From Nematostella vectensis (taxonomy: Eukaryota > Cnidaria > Anthozoa > Actiniaria > Edwardsiidae): a DNA stretch of 64,000 bases. The stretch lies in contig NC_064040.1 of NCBI RefSeq assembly GCF_932526225.1, positions 10,206,856 to 10,270,855 on the forward strand, written 5' to 3'. The notes under the pieces were generated by a model, which saw only the letters and a program-made list of their open reading frames with translations, was not told the origin of the DNA and did no database searches. Shown piece by piece: positions 30,767-42,600 of this stretch. Made by a program: the position numbers and the translations under genes. Every line of letters starts with the position of its first letter. The first letter of the stretch is position 1.

Positions 30767-33700
30767 GCTTTCTTATGCTGTGCTTCCACAACCGGTTTTT
30801 TCATCTCTCTACCACCATGGCGAAGATGATATTGCTGTATCTAGTTATGCACTGTGTTCCGATCATGATACCCATAAGGATGTGAGTACAAAGTTGGCGT
30901 TTGTTCACAACCACCATTTCTTCAAAATATGGCAACTTGATAAAGAGTGCGTGTATAATAGCAACCTGAGCAAAATCCTAGCAAATCGATCATTGTGTTC
31001 TTGTGTTCAACGTCCATCCAAAAAAGTCTGACATGTGAAACCATCTTCTGTTCTGATCGTTTTCCTTTTCCGACCTTTTCTTAGATAATAACATTCAATC
31101 CTGAAAGACATTGTGAGGCAGTTACTTATTATAGCGTTTATTTTGCGCAATCGCGAAAGATATTTCCAAATGATTCTTTCATTTGTTGTAATTTTCTTAA
31201 TAAAAATCATACTATTGAAACAAACGATCCGGCCAGACTATGGATAATCCAAGGCGGCTCTGTGAGTTATGTGATGTGAAGCTCTTTTAATAGATAAAAC
31301 ATATCCTCTTTTTTGAAATGGTAATTTATAGCTAGAAACATGGTTGTCTTTTTTAGTTTGGCTCGGTGTTACAAAGGGATTTGCCGTCTAGAATTGGACA
31401 AAGAGCCTTATGAACCCCTATTACGTGTCTACTGCGACCCTTTTGTCGACCGATACGACTCGAGCAACCCCACCAGCGACGCCTACGATTCCAGCGACGT
31501 CGAGTGCGTTGTGTTTGACCCCGACAACGACAGCGATAGCAGTACGTTATCCGTGTTTCTTGAGCGGTACATGAGTGACGGTTGGGAGGGGCCTGAACCT
31601 TATAAGGAGCATCACGTGATCAATAGGAAGGAATGGGTTGTGACGTCAGACGATGGTAGTTCTGAGGATCGTTATGAAGATGACTTATCGTCTGCCAATG
31701 AGCTCGGATACGCAAGCGAGACGGACTCGCAGACCAGCTCGAGCGGAGTAAATCCATCATCTCGGGTATCAGGTCCTGTGAATTCAGAGACAAGCGAAGG
31801 GAAAGCGAGAGAAACCCCGGATCTCGCAAACCCAAACTCTAGCGGGAGTTACCATGAGGACAAGAAACACGTGACCATGACCACTGCTGCCAAGTCGCGT
31901 GGTAGTACTACCCTAGGCACCGAGGATGTTCTGAGCGTGGGTCTGATAGCGCAGTTCGTGTACAAAAAGCCTGATAACAGTGCGGGAGTCAATCGACGTC
32001 GCACGAGGAACAAGGTCTTGTCGTCAAACACTCGTCTCTCCGTCTGTGATGAGTCTCGAGAGAGAATCAAAACACTTGATGATGTCAAGCGATTTCAGAA
32101 ACTCTCAGGTAAGCCAAAGAAAACACTAAATTCGAAAAATGTAGATAAAAATATCAACATCATACACGATGCCTTCAAGATGCCGGCATACACTAGTTTA
32201 TTGTGTGACATCGTGATGATATCAATAAAATTTCAGAAACTCTTAGTTAAACAAAATAATAACGCTCCAAAGAACGCTTAAAAGAACGATAAAAAGAAAT
32301 ATTCCAGGGTGTACCGACTGGCATGCTACATGAACCTTTGTTGGATTGTACACCTTCCAAACCTGTCTAAATTGTCTCTCCTAGGAGTTATCGAAGAAGT
32401 AGAAAGACCAAATTTAGTTCAGAAAGATTGCGACAGCATAAACTCTTACCAGCTAGTTACTTCATCTTGTCGGAGAAGGAAACAACATATCACCAAAAGG
32501 GCAACAGCACAACGCGTCAACAACGTAGACGATGACAGCTTCATGGATGAGGTTTACACGTACTTTGTGAGTCTTTTCCAGGAAAATGGTGAACAAATTC
32601 CTGGAAAACACACCGCCGTGACTCACTCGAGCGCTGCATGTGGTCAAAAGAAAGACCAAGCCAAACTAGTACAAGTAGACGATGAAGGTTTTATGAATGA
32701 AGTTTATGCATACTTTGTGGCGCTTTTCCAGGAAAATGACGTGCAGGGACATCAGCGAACAACTTCACGTGTTGATAAAAACGCCAATCAAGTCGACAGT
32801 AATGTTGGGCTCTTAGTCGACCTGCTTGGAGACTTTTCCTTAAGGCGCTTGTTCGCTGAACCTAAGTCAACTCCGTGCAAGGGGCAGCAGACTGTCGCCG
32901 ATAACTTTCTAGATGACATTTATGCATGTGTTAAGATGCTTTTTCAAGGTACTGATGAAAATCACGTACATGAAGAATTCTTGGAGCCAGCTCTGCTGGC
33001 ACGTGGTCAAGAGATGTCAGCAAAGGAAATTGGCAATAATGGTGACGTACATGCACGTGAAGACCTCGTGAATCCCGTTTCACCTATGCGTGATCAAAAG
33101 GCACTAAGAAAGCAAGATCATGTCGAAAAAGAAAATGACATTGTTAAGCCAGCTTTAGCTACATCTGATCAGGAAGTACCAGAAATAACCAGTGGTACAA
33201 GTGACGACGCATGCGCATGCGATAACCTTGTGGACGAAGCAATGCCTGCACGTGAGCAAGAGAGACCTAATGTTGCAATCAGTATTTTGCCACCAGATGA
33301 ACACGCGAGTCTAGTTCAACCTCCATGTGATCAAGTAATGCAGCTTGAAGATATCAGCGGTGACGTTGAAGAACTTGATCAGCAAACAGGGCCAGCTATG
33401 CACGTACGGGATCAAGAGGGACCTGATGTTGCAATCGGTATTTTGCCACCAGATGTACACGCGAGTCTAGTTCAACCTCCATGTGATCAAGTAATGCAGC
33501 TTGAAGATCTAAGCGATTACGTTGAAGAACTTGATCAGCAAACAGGGCCAGCTATGCACGTACGGGATCAGGAAGCTCCAAACCCAAATCATACCATCGA
33601 CGGCAAGCAAGAACGTGATCAAGAGGTGTCAAAAGAAGACGACATCAGTGGAACAAGTGATCAGTGTGTGCATGTGATTGCTGATAATGCAGGTGATCGG

Positions 33701-33784
33701 CTCACCAAGGCTGTCAAGATTAGCGCAGTGGTGGTCGGGCTCGGGGTCGGTGCATACCTGCTGTATCGTTACCTCCGAAAGTAA
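30767..33784 (+). CDS. Unrecognised acidic repeat protein with C-terminal tail anchor (5' end incomplete)
   Basis: Exons 30767-30881, 31085-31275, 31357-32108 and 32385-33784 join in phase (the 31275 donor GTGAAG is weak). An upstream exon ending in phase 2 must exist. The N-terminal part is globular with cysteines (SSYALCSDHDTHKD, FNPERHCEAVTYYSVYF, LARCYKGICRLELDKE). The middle is acidic and Ser-rich. The C-terminal part has three ~16-residue repeats (DSFMDEVYTYFVSLFQENGE, EGFMNEVYAYFVALFQEND, DNFLDDIYACVKMLFQGTDE) and a 52-residue direct duplication around SLVQPPCDQVMQLED. It ends with VKISAVVVGLGVGAYLLYRY and LRK, a short hydrophobic segment with basic flanks typical of tail-anchored (mitochondrial outer membrane or ER) proteins. 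I know no family match. A start at 31340 in the third exon is an alternative. Confidence 0.65.
33265..33580 (+). repeat. 156-bp in-frame coding duplication
   Basis: Two head-to-tail copies (about 33,267-33,422 and 33,423-33,578) differ at few positions and each encode ILPPD(E/V)HASLVQPP through DQQTGPAMHVRDQE. Period 156 keeps the frame, so the repeat is expressed. Confidence 0.9.
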
Positions 33785-34226
33785 CTTTTTTTTTTTTATT
33801 CTGTTAGTATGGCGGTTCAAAGGCAGAGCAGAAGCGAGAAGTTTCCCTTATTGTTGAGTATAGCTAAAGTTTAAATCAAAGGTTAAGAAGGGAGCAGTGA
33901 CTATAGTAAAAAAAGTTAGTGACTAGTTGGAAGTATTGAGGACTATATAGTCGAAAGTTTTAAGGTTTTGGGTCAGGATGTTAAAGGGCCAATCGTGTGA
34001 TAATAGTTTCCATCAGCTTGTGTATGTTGGTAAGGATTTAAAGCTGTTAGTTGAGTTTTTTGTCGTTGGTATGTTGTTGGGTTGGCTGCTTGGTCGAGTG
34101 GTTTGATAGTCGTGCTAATCATAGGATTGTGTAAGGTGGTCTAAGGTTTGTTTGCTAGTAGTTTGATATGGTGGCGTTGTGGCTAAGGATGTTAACGTGC
34201 AAAGGTACGATGGAAAGCTAGGTAGT
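33785..34226. other. Probable 3' untranslated/intergenic sequence
   Basis: TTTTTTTTTTTATTCTG follows the stop codon of the tail-anchored gene. The stretch is GT-rich on the plus strand and holds no recognisable gene. Confidence 0.4.
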
Positions 34227-35080
34227 GATCAAGTGAGGCTTCACCTTTGGGCAACGCAGGCGAAATTTGTCAGATTGTTGTCCCTGAAAAGCGCCATGTA
34301 AACCAGCTTTTGGCGGTGTTGGCTTGCCTCTCAGGGACAGCCTCTATGACAAGTGTCTGTTAGGTCTACTATGACAAGTGTCTGTTAGGTCTACTTTGGT
34401 AAATTGTGATCAAATGGGGCTTCGCCTTTGGGCAATGCAGTCTATTTCGTCAGATTGTTGTCCCTGGAAAGCGCCATGTAAACCAGCTTTGGGCGGTGTT
34501 GGCTTGCCTCTCAGGGACAGCCTCTATGACAAGTGTCTGTTAGGTCTACTATGACAAGTGTCTGTTAGGTCTACTTTGGTAAATTGTGATCAAATGGGGC
34601 TTCGCCTTTGGGCAATGCAGTCTATTTCGTCAGATTGTTGTCCCTGAAAAGCGCCATGTAAACCAGCTTTGGGCGGTGTTGGCTTGCCTCTCAGGGACAG
34701 CCTCTATGACAGTGTCTGTTAGGTCTACTATGACAAGTGTCTGTTAGGTCTACTTTGGTAAATTGTGATCAAATGGGGCTTCGCCTTTGGGCAATGCAGT
34801 CTATTTCGTCAGATTGTTGTCCCTGAAAAGCGCCATGTAAACCAGCTTTGGGCGGTGTTGGCTTGCCTCTCAGGGACAGCCTCTATGACAGTGTCTGTTA
34901 GGTCTACTATGACAAGTGTCTGTTAGGTCTACTTTGGTAAATTGTGATCAAATGGGGCTTCGCCTTTGGGCAATGCAGTCTATTTCGTCAGATTGATGTC
35001 CCTGAAAAGCGCCATGCAAACCCGCTTTTGGCGGTGTTGGCTTGCCTCTCAGGGACAGCCTCTATGACAAGTGTCTTTTA
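34227..35080. repeat. ~180-bp tandem repeat, about 5 copies, with hairpin core
   Basis: Units contain GGGGCTTCGCCTTTGGGCAA, then TTGTCCCTGAAAAGCGCCAT, GGCGGTGTTGGCTTGCCTCT and CAGGGACAGCCTCTATGACA, then a short doublet of GTGTCTGTTAGGTCTACT. TGTCCCTGA and TCAGGGACA form the ends of a ~60-nt hairpin in every unit, and the hairpin arms do not change while other positions do. Confidence 0.92.
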
Positions 35081-36201
35081 GGTTTGTATTTGTGTGACAA
35101 GTGCTGGATAAATCCGGTTCGGACCGGTGCTAGTAGGTGTTACATATATGATCCAAGGGTTCAGATCATTGCTTTTAAAGAAATCGGCAAGTTGTTAATA
35201 GGGCTTGCTTGATTATGTAAAATATGTTAGGTTTCGGAAGGTTAATTGTTGGTTGTATGTTTTGAAGGTTTAGGTGGCGAGTACAGAGGAAGATAGCTTG
35301 TGAAGTGGAAAGTGGTAGATAGAAAGCGGGTAGGATATCACGTGATTGTTGACTTCGTTTGGCTGGTGTTAAGTTTGCAAGAAAGGTGTTTCGAGATTGT
35401 TGATTTGTTTATTGATGTATAGATGGTGTTAGCTAATAGCAGGAGTGTTAAGTAGACGTTAATTCGTTTCTAATAAAGTTGATGGAGAAAGGTAGTATAA
35501 AGGAATAACTTTCTCAAGCTTATGCCTTCGTTGTTTTGAGGTGAGTAGTTGTAGATCGATGGTAGAAAGTGTTTTGAGGATGGATTCAGATACATTGCTT
35601 GCTCGCCTGGAGTGATAGGAAAGGAAGCGAAAAGATTGTTATGGGGTAGTTTTGTCAGGTCAGGATTTAGAGATAGCTGGTTGCTTGTGCAGAAATTTGA
35701 ATGAAACATCGCCTGCGCTAGGCCTTGCGATTCGAATAGTTACTCGAGCTGAATCGCTTGGGCAGACGACGCATTGTCGCGCAACCTTCCACGATCGCTG
35801 CCTGTCTCTTTGTCAAGTCTTTCAAAGGCTTAGGTCATAGTTCCAGTGCGGTATATTATTTTGCTGCACAAGTTTAAAAAAAAAAACGGAAAATTGATTT
35901 GCAGAAGGGAAGCTTCGGACTGCTGTATTGCCAATGAGCCGTTATATCACCGACTTATTTTACACTTTTATAGGAGCCTTTTTTATTGTTTTAACTAATG
36001 TCTGTAGTATTGTAACACTTGTTAACCTATACGCCACCACTTTTTTTTTTACTTTTCGAGATTTAAAGAGTCTTTTGCTGATGAGAACCAGGATTTTTTA
36101 TCATTATAATTGCAGCGCTTAAAATAAATGATAAACCTCTGTTATTTTAATAACTCCAAAAATAGAGATTTGTTGCCACGTGATAATCAAAGGTCACGTG
36201 G
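35081..36201. other. No gene supported
   Basis: Intergenic region between convergent genes. A 62-codon frame at about 35,652 and a hydrophobic 64-codon frame at about 35,928 lack homology or splice support. CACGTG occurs at about 36,177 and 36,195, just beyond the PNPT1 stop. Confidence 0.4.
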
Positions 36202-36660
36202 TCATCTCTCCATATCCTCATTGGTCAAGAAGTCGATTGCGTCATCAGCGTCCTTGTGATCCATTGCGAAGGTGTCCATATCTCTTGTTTTGCTACTTTG
36301 ATCACGACCCCTTGAATACCTCGAATTTCTAAACCCGTCCCTCCTCTCTTGCGCATACCCTCTTGGTCCGTCACGTGAATCACGTCTTGGAAAAGAGTTG
36401 CGTGACTCATGTCTCGAGTAATCATTGCGTGACATGTCGTTACCATTCCAACGATAATTAGACTTCCTGTCGTCGGGATAGTAGCCGTCTTCAGTCGACT
36501 CATCTCTTGTGTATCTTCTCGGCGACGCGTTTCCATCCTTGTATGAGTCGCGTGACGCGTTACCACCATGGTTGGAGTAGCGTGACCCGCCGCTAGCCTT
36601 GTAAGAGCCACGTGAGCCTGAGAATGGTCGTGGGGGTGGGGGAGGGAGGAGAGCTTTCCT
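36202..36660 (-). other. PNPT1: Low-complexity RS/RD/RGG-like C-terminal extension of PNPT1
   Basis: After the S1 domain the last exon continues through a polyproline run into repeats such as [52 protein letters not shown] and [11 protein letters not shown], ending in an acidic [14 protein letters not shown]. The frame is open with no stop over 150 codons and is contiguous with S1, so it is coding. Vertebrate PNPT1 has only a short tail here. The composition resembles disordered RNA-binding regions. Confidence 0.85.
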
Positions 36661-39600
36661 TGAGATGTTCAGTCGGCCCTTGTTGTCGATGCCGAGGTAT
36701 TTGACGCTGACAGAATCACCGACCTTGAAACCCAGCATCTCCGGTCTATGAACCTGCATATAATAAATATGTGTTTAAAGAAAAGATTATGAAGGAACTA
36801 CTTATTATGGAATTATATTGCGTGAGTTTAGGCGCTCATGGAAGAGTGCTCGACACACGGATGTAGAGCGGGATATAGCCTAATTTGTAAAAAGACATGC
36901 AAATTACTGTTTCATCACTACAAGCCTGTTTCGTGGTTGCCCACTCATCAGGGAATTATATATGCTTCTGGGTTTGTATCATTTCGTAATGCTATCAAGC
37001 GATGCGAATTTTGCATCCTGGACCTCGTTATCATTTTCCGAGTAAAAGAATTTGACTTTTACATAGCCTAAACATTTCTTAAATACGTGGCAGTGAATAA
37101 CTTAGCAATGGCGACTATATGATTGAGTCATTCAAGCTTAAGACAGACTTCATTAGATTACCGTCCAGATCAAGGGTTATCAGGAGTCGATTGGTGGACT
37201 AACCCGGGCATGGTCCAGTTCTCGGACATGAAGTAAGACTGTAGGACAGTCTGCAAACAGCTCTAGCATGAGTCCATATGCTCTCATTTCCACGATCTTG
37301 CCCTCGTAGATAGCGCCTTCTGTCAGTCGAGAGGTCAACTCCTGAAAACGGTTATGGTAAAAGCACATGATGGTCAAACCTGCTTGAGCGACTGACTTAA
37401 TGAGTTGATTGACATGCCTTTTGTCCCCCTCTGTTCTAAATGGCACAAATAGGCACTAAGAAATCACGTGACTTACTGAGTTGATTGCGTTGATGTCTTA
37501 TGTTCATGATTGATATATTTGACAGGAATAGGCAGTAAGATATCACGTGGCTTTTTGAGTGGCAAATTCTGCGCCCGTCACGCCAGAAAGCGACAAAATA
37601 CTTCAATGCTAATATAGCCCTTTCTGAGAAAGAAACGAACTGGTTGATTCGTAAGCGCTGAATAATTTGCTTTTCATTGTTGTCATTATGCCGCGAAAAG
37701 CCTGAGCGCGCACGAGTTTCCATCGAAAATTCGACGAACAGTTCAATTATTTTAAAGATGGCCTAATTGCTAGATATTGTTTTTATATCTCCCGACTGGC
37801 TTACCGACTTGATAGACATATCTCCTGGTTGCTCTAAATGGCAGAAATTGTGCTCACCTCAAATATACTAGTGTCCACAAGCAGCTCGTTGATTTTAGAG
37901 ATGGCCTCGTCATATGTAGTCTGATCAGGCGCAAACACCAAGAACTCCTCCTCCTCGACCTGATCTATGGACACGCCTGAAAACGCCATATTAACATCGT
38001 ATTAATAGACCAGCTCACAATAAACTTTGAAGTAGCCACCTAAGATTGAAGTCCGATATTTTAAAATCGATTGAAAGTGAGCGACTCAAAGACCCGTTAC
38101 TCTTTGGATTAGCTAAATAGAAATGGTTGTTTTGCGAGCGTAAAATGGCGTCTATTTTAGCAACCGCTTATAAGGGCCGTCTACACGGGCAATTTTTACT
38201 TGACAGTATTTTCTTGACAATTCTAGTCGTTCGTGTAGAGGTGCTGTCCACACAAGCAACTTTTACTTGACAAGTTTTCCGTTCGATGAGCCGGTAATGC
38301 CTTTAGACGGAGGCGATACAAAAAATAACAAAGCTTGCCTCACAAAATGGGACAAAATGGTGCCTCTGACAAATACACAGACCGTGGCAGCAACAGCGTT
38401 TTTAATAGCCCACAAGCATTTAGCATCAAGGGGCTTACGAACTACTTTCATCGGAAAAACTTGTCAAGTAAAACTTTTTGAGCGTCTACACATCTACAAA
38501 ATCAAAACTTGTCAAGTAAAAGCAAAATCGCCAGCTTTTGAAAAAGTAGTCTTGACAGTTTTCACCGTCTACACTAGTAAATTTTTCTTGTCAAGTAAAA
38601 ATTGCCCGTGTAGACGGCCCTTTAGTGTCTGGCACGCCTAAGAGGGGCTGCAAAGCAGCATATATGGCGCGGTAATTGACCATCACCTTAAAGCACGTTC
38701 TCTGCATGACAAGGTGACTACAGCATAGATCCTTAGAATACTCTAGGATCTGTTTAACTGTATGTCACATGCGACAACTGGTCAAAGTTAAAGATAACAA
38801 TAAGACTTCTTTGACTATGAAGCACAAAACGCTACAACTGTTGCCGTGAGTAGTTTGCCTATACTCCCTACACTCCCATGTCTTGTGGTCAACCAAGCGT
38901 GGCGGGGGCAGCAATGCTGGCTGATGTTGACGCTGTTTTCACGGGGCTTAAGCAGGGGCGTGTATAGAGACAAACGCGGGTGGGATCCAGAGTAGTAATT
39001 TACTTACCATGGAATACGCATTCTCAAATCTGGTAAAAGGTCACTAGATCCATCTAGAAACTTTTCTATCCAAATGCACACACAAAACTGACCATCTTCT
39101 TAACTATCAACGAGGTGTCAACAAGAGTGGGACTGATATCATCATATGAGCAGAGTGGGGTCCGGAAACCCTCAGACCCCCCCACCCCCCTGGAAACGCA
39201 CCTGTTAAGAGTACTGTCTTCTTCGGGCACAGCAAGAAAGTCAAGTATTGGTATGTATTTTGTGTTTCATCTCACCGAGTTCCTGTTGAAGCGCTCGTAT
39301 GACCATCCCTCCTGTCCCAATCAGCCTGCCACGCTTACTCAGAGGCACCCGGACACTCCCTGAAAGGCAAGGGGGTGGCGTAATCATGAGAACCGTTAGC
39401 CTACAAAGGACGAATGCATCTATTTCAGATAGGGTTGCACTCTCGGTCAATGCTTCACAGCCCCCGGGGCGGATACAAAGGGGGGGGGGGGGGGGGATTG
39501 GGTGGATATCCTGGATAGTCTTAGCCTGCTGTGCCTACTTTGCTGACGTGACAAATCCAATATAGCTTGTTAGATCTATATGATATAATATAGTATTAAT

Positions 39601-42600
39601 ATAGTATTGTTAGATCTATGTGACCTACCAAGAACCATTGGATCAATTATACAGTAAGCCGTTTATTTGACCATTATCCACCCCTTATTTGGAAATCCTG
39701 GGTCCGACCTTGAACCCGCAGAGCTTCAATATTGTTACGTTTACTTAAAAAAAAGGAATTAAAATTTCAAGCATGCAAAGCAAGAATACAGCGTCCCTGC
39801 TTATAACATTTTCAAGGCTTTTAGGGGTATAATCTTGTTTGAAGTATCAGGTTGGGAGGGGAATATATACTCTCAATAACTAAACTAAATCCTAGTCTCG
39901 TACGAGAAAAGCGCATAATCAGTAAAACGGTTTCATTTGTTAGTTTGTTTGTTACCATGAACTTAACGATAATACCTGACACGGGAATATTGTCTTTCTT
40001 GAACTCTCTTGCAATTGGGATAACTTCTTCCATAACATCCAATACTTTTGCTCGATCAACTACAAATAAAAAGAAGATCTATATAAGGAGAGCAGGTTAA
40101 TAACATCATTATGATAATAATGATGATGAGGTAAACGCAGATAATGATGTTGATGGTGTTGGTAATGGTGCTGGTGAAGGTGATGGTGATGGTAATGATG
40201 ATAATGTTGGTAATAAATACCTGAGCATCTTCTGATCGCTTCCTCTACAATGGCTACAGGAAGACCAGGAACTTTGAAATCAGCCTATGGTGCAGCAATA
40301 ACAGACAAGAAGTCATCTTATATTCCTTTTACCATGAAACGATGGGAAGTGTTTCGTACTATTACCATTTTGAATATAGCGCGAGACATTATCACATGCG
40401 CTACGCATGTGGCAGAATCTTCACCTGTATAGATACCTAGATACGGACTGTTCGACACAATTCCATTAATGAGTGCCAGTATTCAAACAATGTCAATGAA
40501 GAAAAAACAACGGGCCACAATCCCATCAGTTCTTTTACTTTTTCCAATACAGGTCAGTGATGTGCGATAAAACTATGGCCTCCCACTTAACGGCCCTATC
40601 TGAGAAGACGAGGGATTCACAATCCCCAGTGTAGACAACCAGGTTTTTACACCTTTAAACATATCCAAAGCTGACATGACCTTAGATAGAACCTGGGTCA
40701 TCTGGGAGTGCTATGCCCATGTCGTCGGCACAGGGAGCACACGCTAACGGTTTGATCTGTTTTCGAGCTTTGTGGTGTTAATTAAGTGCTTTAGCTGGTA
40801 ATGAATCTGTTAGCTGTGTCTTAGATAGAAATTTATCTTTTCAAAGCCCTAAAGCTATTGCCGCTCTCACATTAGCCAGGGAACCCAACAGGTTTTAAAG
40901 CTAAATGGCTTCCGAGTTATGGTGGTATAACAAGCAGTGTGGTAAAATCCACAAGCATACAAGAGCAACATACCTGAAGGGCAGTGATTCCTTGCCTTGT
41001 ACCAGCGATCTTGAAATCCATGTCTCCCAAGTAGTCCTCGATGCCCTGCAATTAATAGAGCGAGGAAGTTACTAATAAAATGAAAAGCTCTTCTGCTGGT
41101 ACACCAAGCAGGACGCCAAGCAGCATCGACAACAACATCGACGATTACGGAAGAGAACAATAGAATCAGATCATATCATAGCAGTACGTGAAAATGCGAG
41201 ATATCAGATACATTTCAGCCATTTTCCACCACAACACGACGTAAAAACATCCCAAACTTAAGCTTTAGTATTAGATAATGATGATGACATATATTTGAAA
41301 ATCATCAAGCATTTTTGCTCACCAATATGTCTGTCAATAGCTGGTAATTGTCAATATCTCTCTTGCTTGCATCTTCAGCATCAGAGCTCGTCACCAGTCC
41401 ACAGGCAGAGCCAGCTACATGTGACTTGATTGGAACTCCTGCAAAGCATTTTGGGGCTTATGACTTCCTGACTGGCACATGTTTTACCTTGAAACTTCTG
41501 ATGACCAAAACCTCAACATTTCGCAGTTTAAAAAGAGGAAAATAGAAGAGCGTTCTACATTTCGTGCGACTTTGAGAAATGAAAAACAAGTTGCTAAGGG
41601 TTTGTCACACGCAGGCGACTTGCCATTACTTTTTTGCTACACAGGTTGCAAGAGAAAAAACGTACGTGTGACAGGGCCTTAACGTCTGTAACAGCTGCAA
41701 TCCTGATAAAACAAAGAGGATAAAGGGGAATTACCATACCTGCATCCATCATAGCCAGACTACCAGCACACGCCGAGGCAAGGGATGACGAGCCTGAGTA
41801 CAAATAAACAAGTTACCAAAAGATACCAAATGGCAGAATGCAAGGTGTAGAGAGATAGTGTGTGCCATCTGGGCTGAGGCCCAAGGATGTTGATGATAAG
41901 ATGGTGCAAGGTTCATTTTAAGAAAAACGTTTTACGATAACATACCATTTGATCCAAGAACCTCGGCCGTCAAACGTAACGTGAAAGGGAGCTCATCAGG
42001 GAGAACTGGGACGAGAGCTCTCTCTGCCAGCGCACCTGGAATTACACAAATGATAATTGTATGATTTCTACTCCATACATACACTGAAGCAACTCTTGCA
42101 ATTCTTGTTGGATAATCATCACCAGGGGGTGGCCAGGGGGCCCAGGCCCCCTCCTTCTAGCAGCCATAAATACAGCAAATGTATGAGACACCTGAAATAA
42201 AAAGAAAATGCCTTCGAAGGGCCTTTTGGGAGCCCCCCTCTTAAAAATCCTGGCTACGCCAATGACCACAAAGTAAATCACTTTTTCAAAACACATCCAC
42301 AAATTATCTACGTCTTCAAACAACACTAACATTTTGCTCCACAATATTCATCAAAACGTTTGTTAAACCACTTTTATCATCTTTTCAACGATTTCATCAT
42401 CATTAAAACCATATCCCATGGCTACAATTTATAATCACCATAGTTTGTCTTACCATGTCCTATCTCACGACGATCAAAGCTTCCTCGCCTCTGTTTCACC
42501 TCATTTGTAGAGAAAGGTGGAAACTGTAAACAAAGAGAAAAAGTCTCAATTTTTAATCAATTGTTACGAAATTATTAAGAAAAGGAAATGAATAATCTAT

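Noticed and set aside
36225-36611. 128-codon minus-strand frame
   Set aside because: Overlaps the PNPT1 last exon in another frame; shadow of its biased composition.
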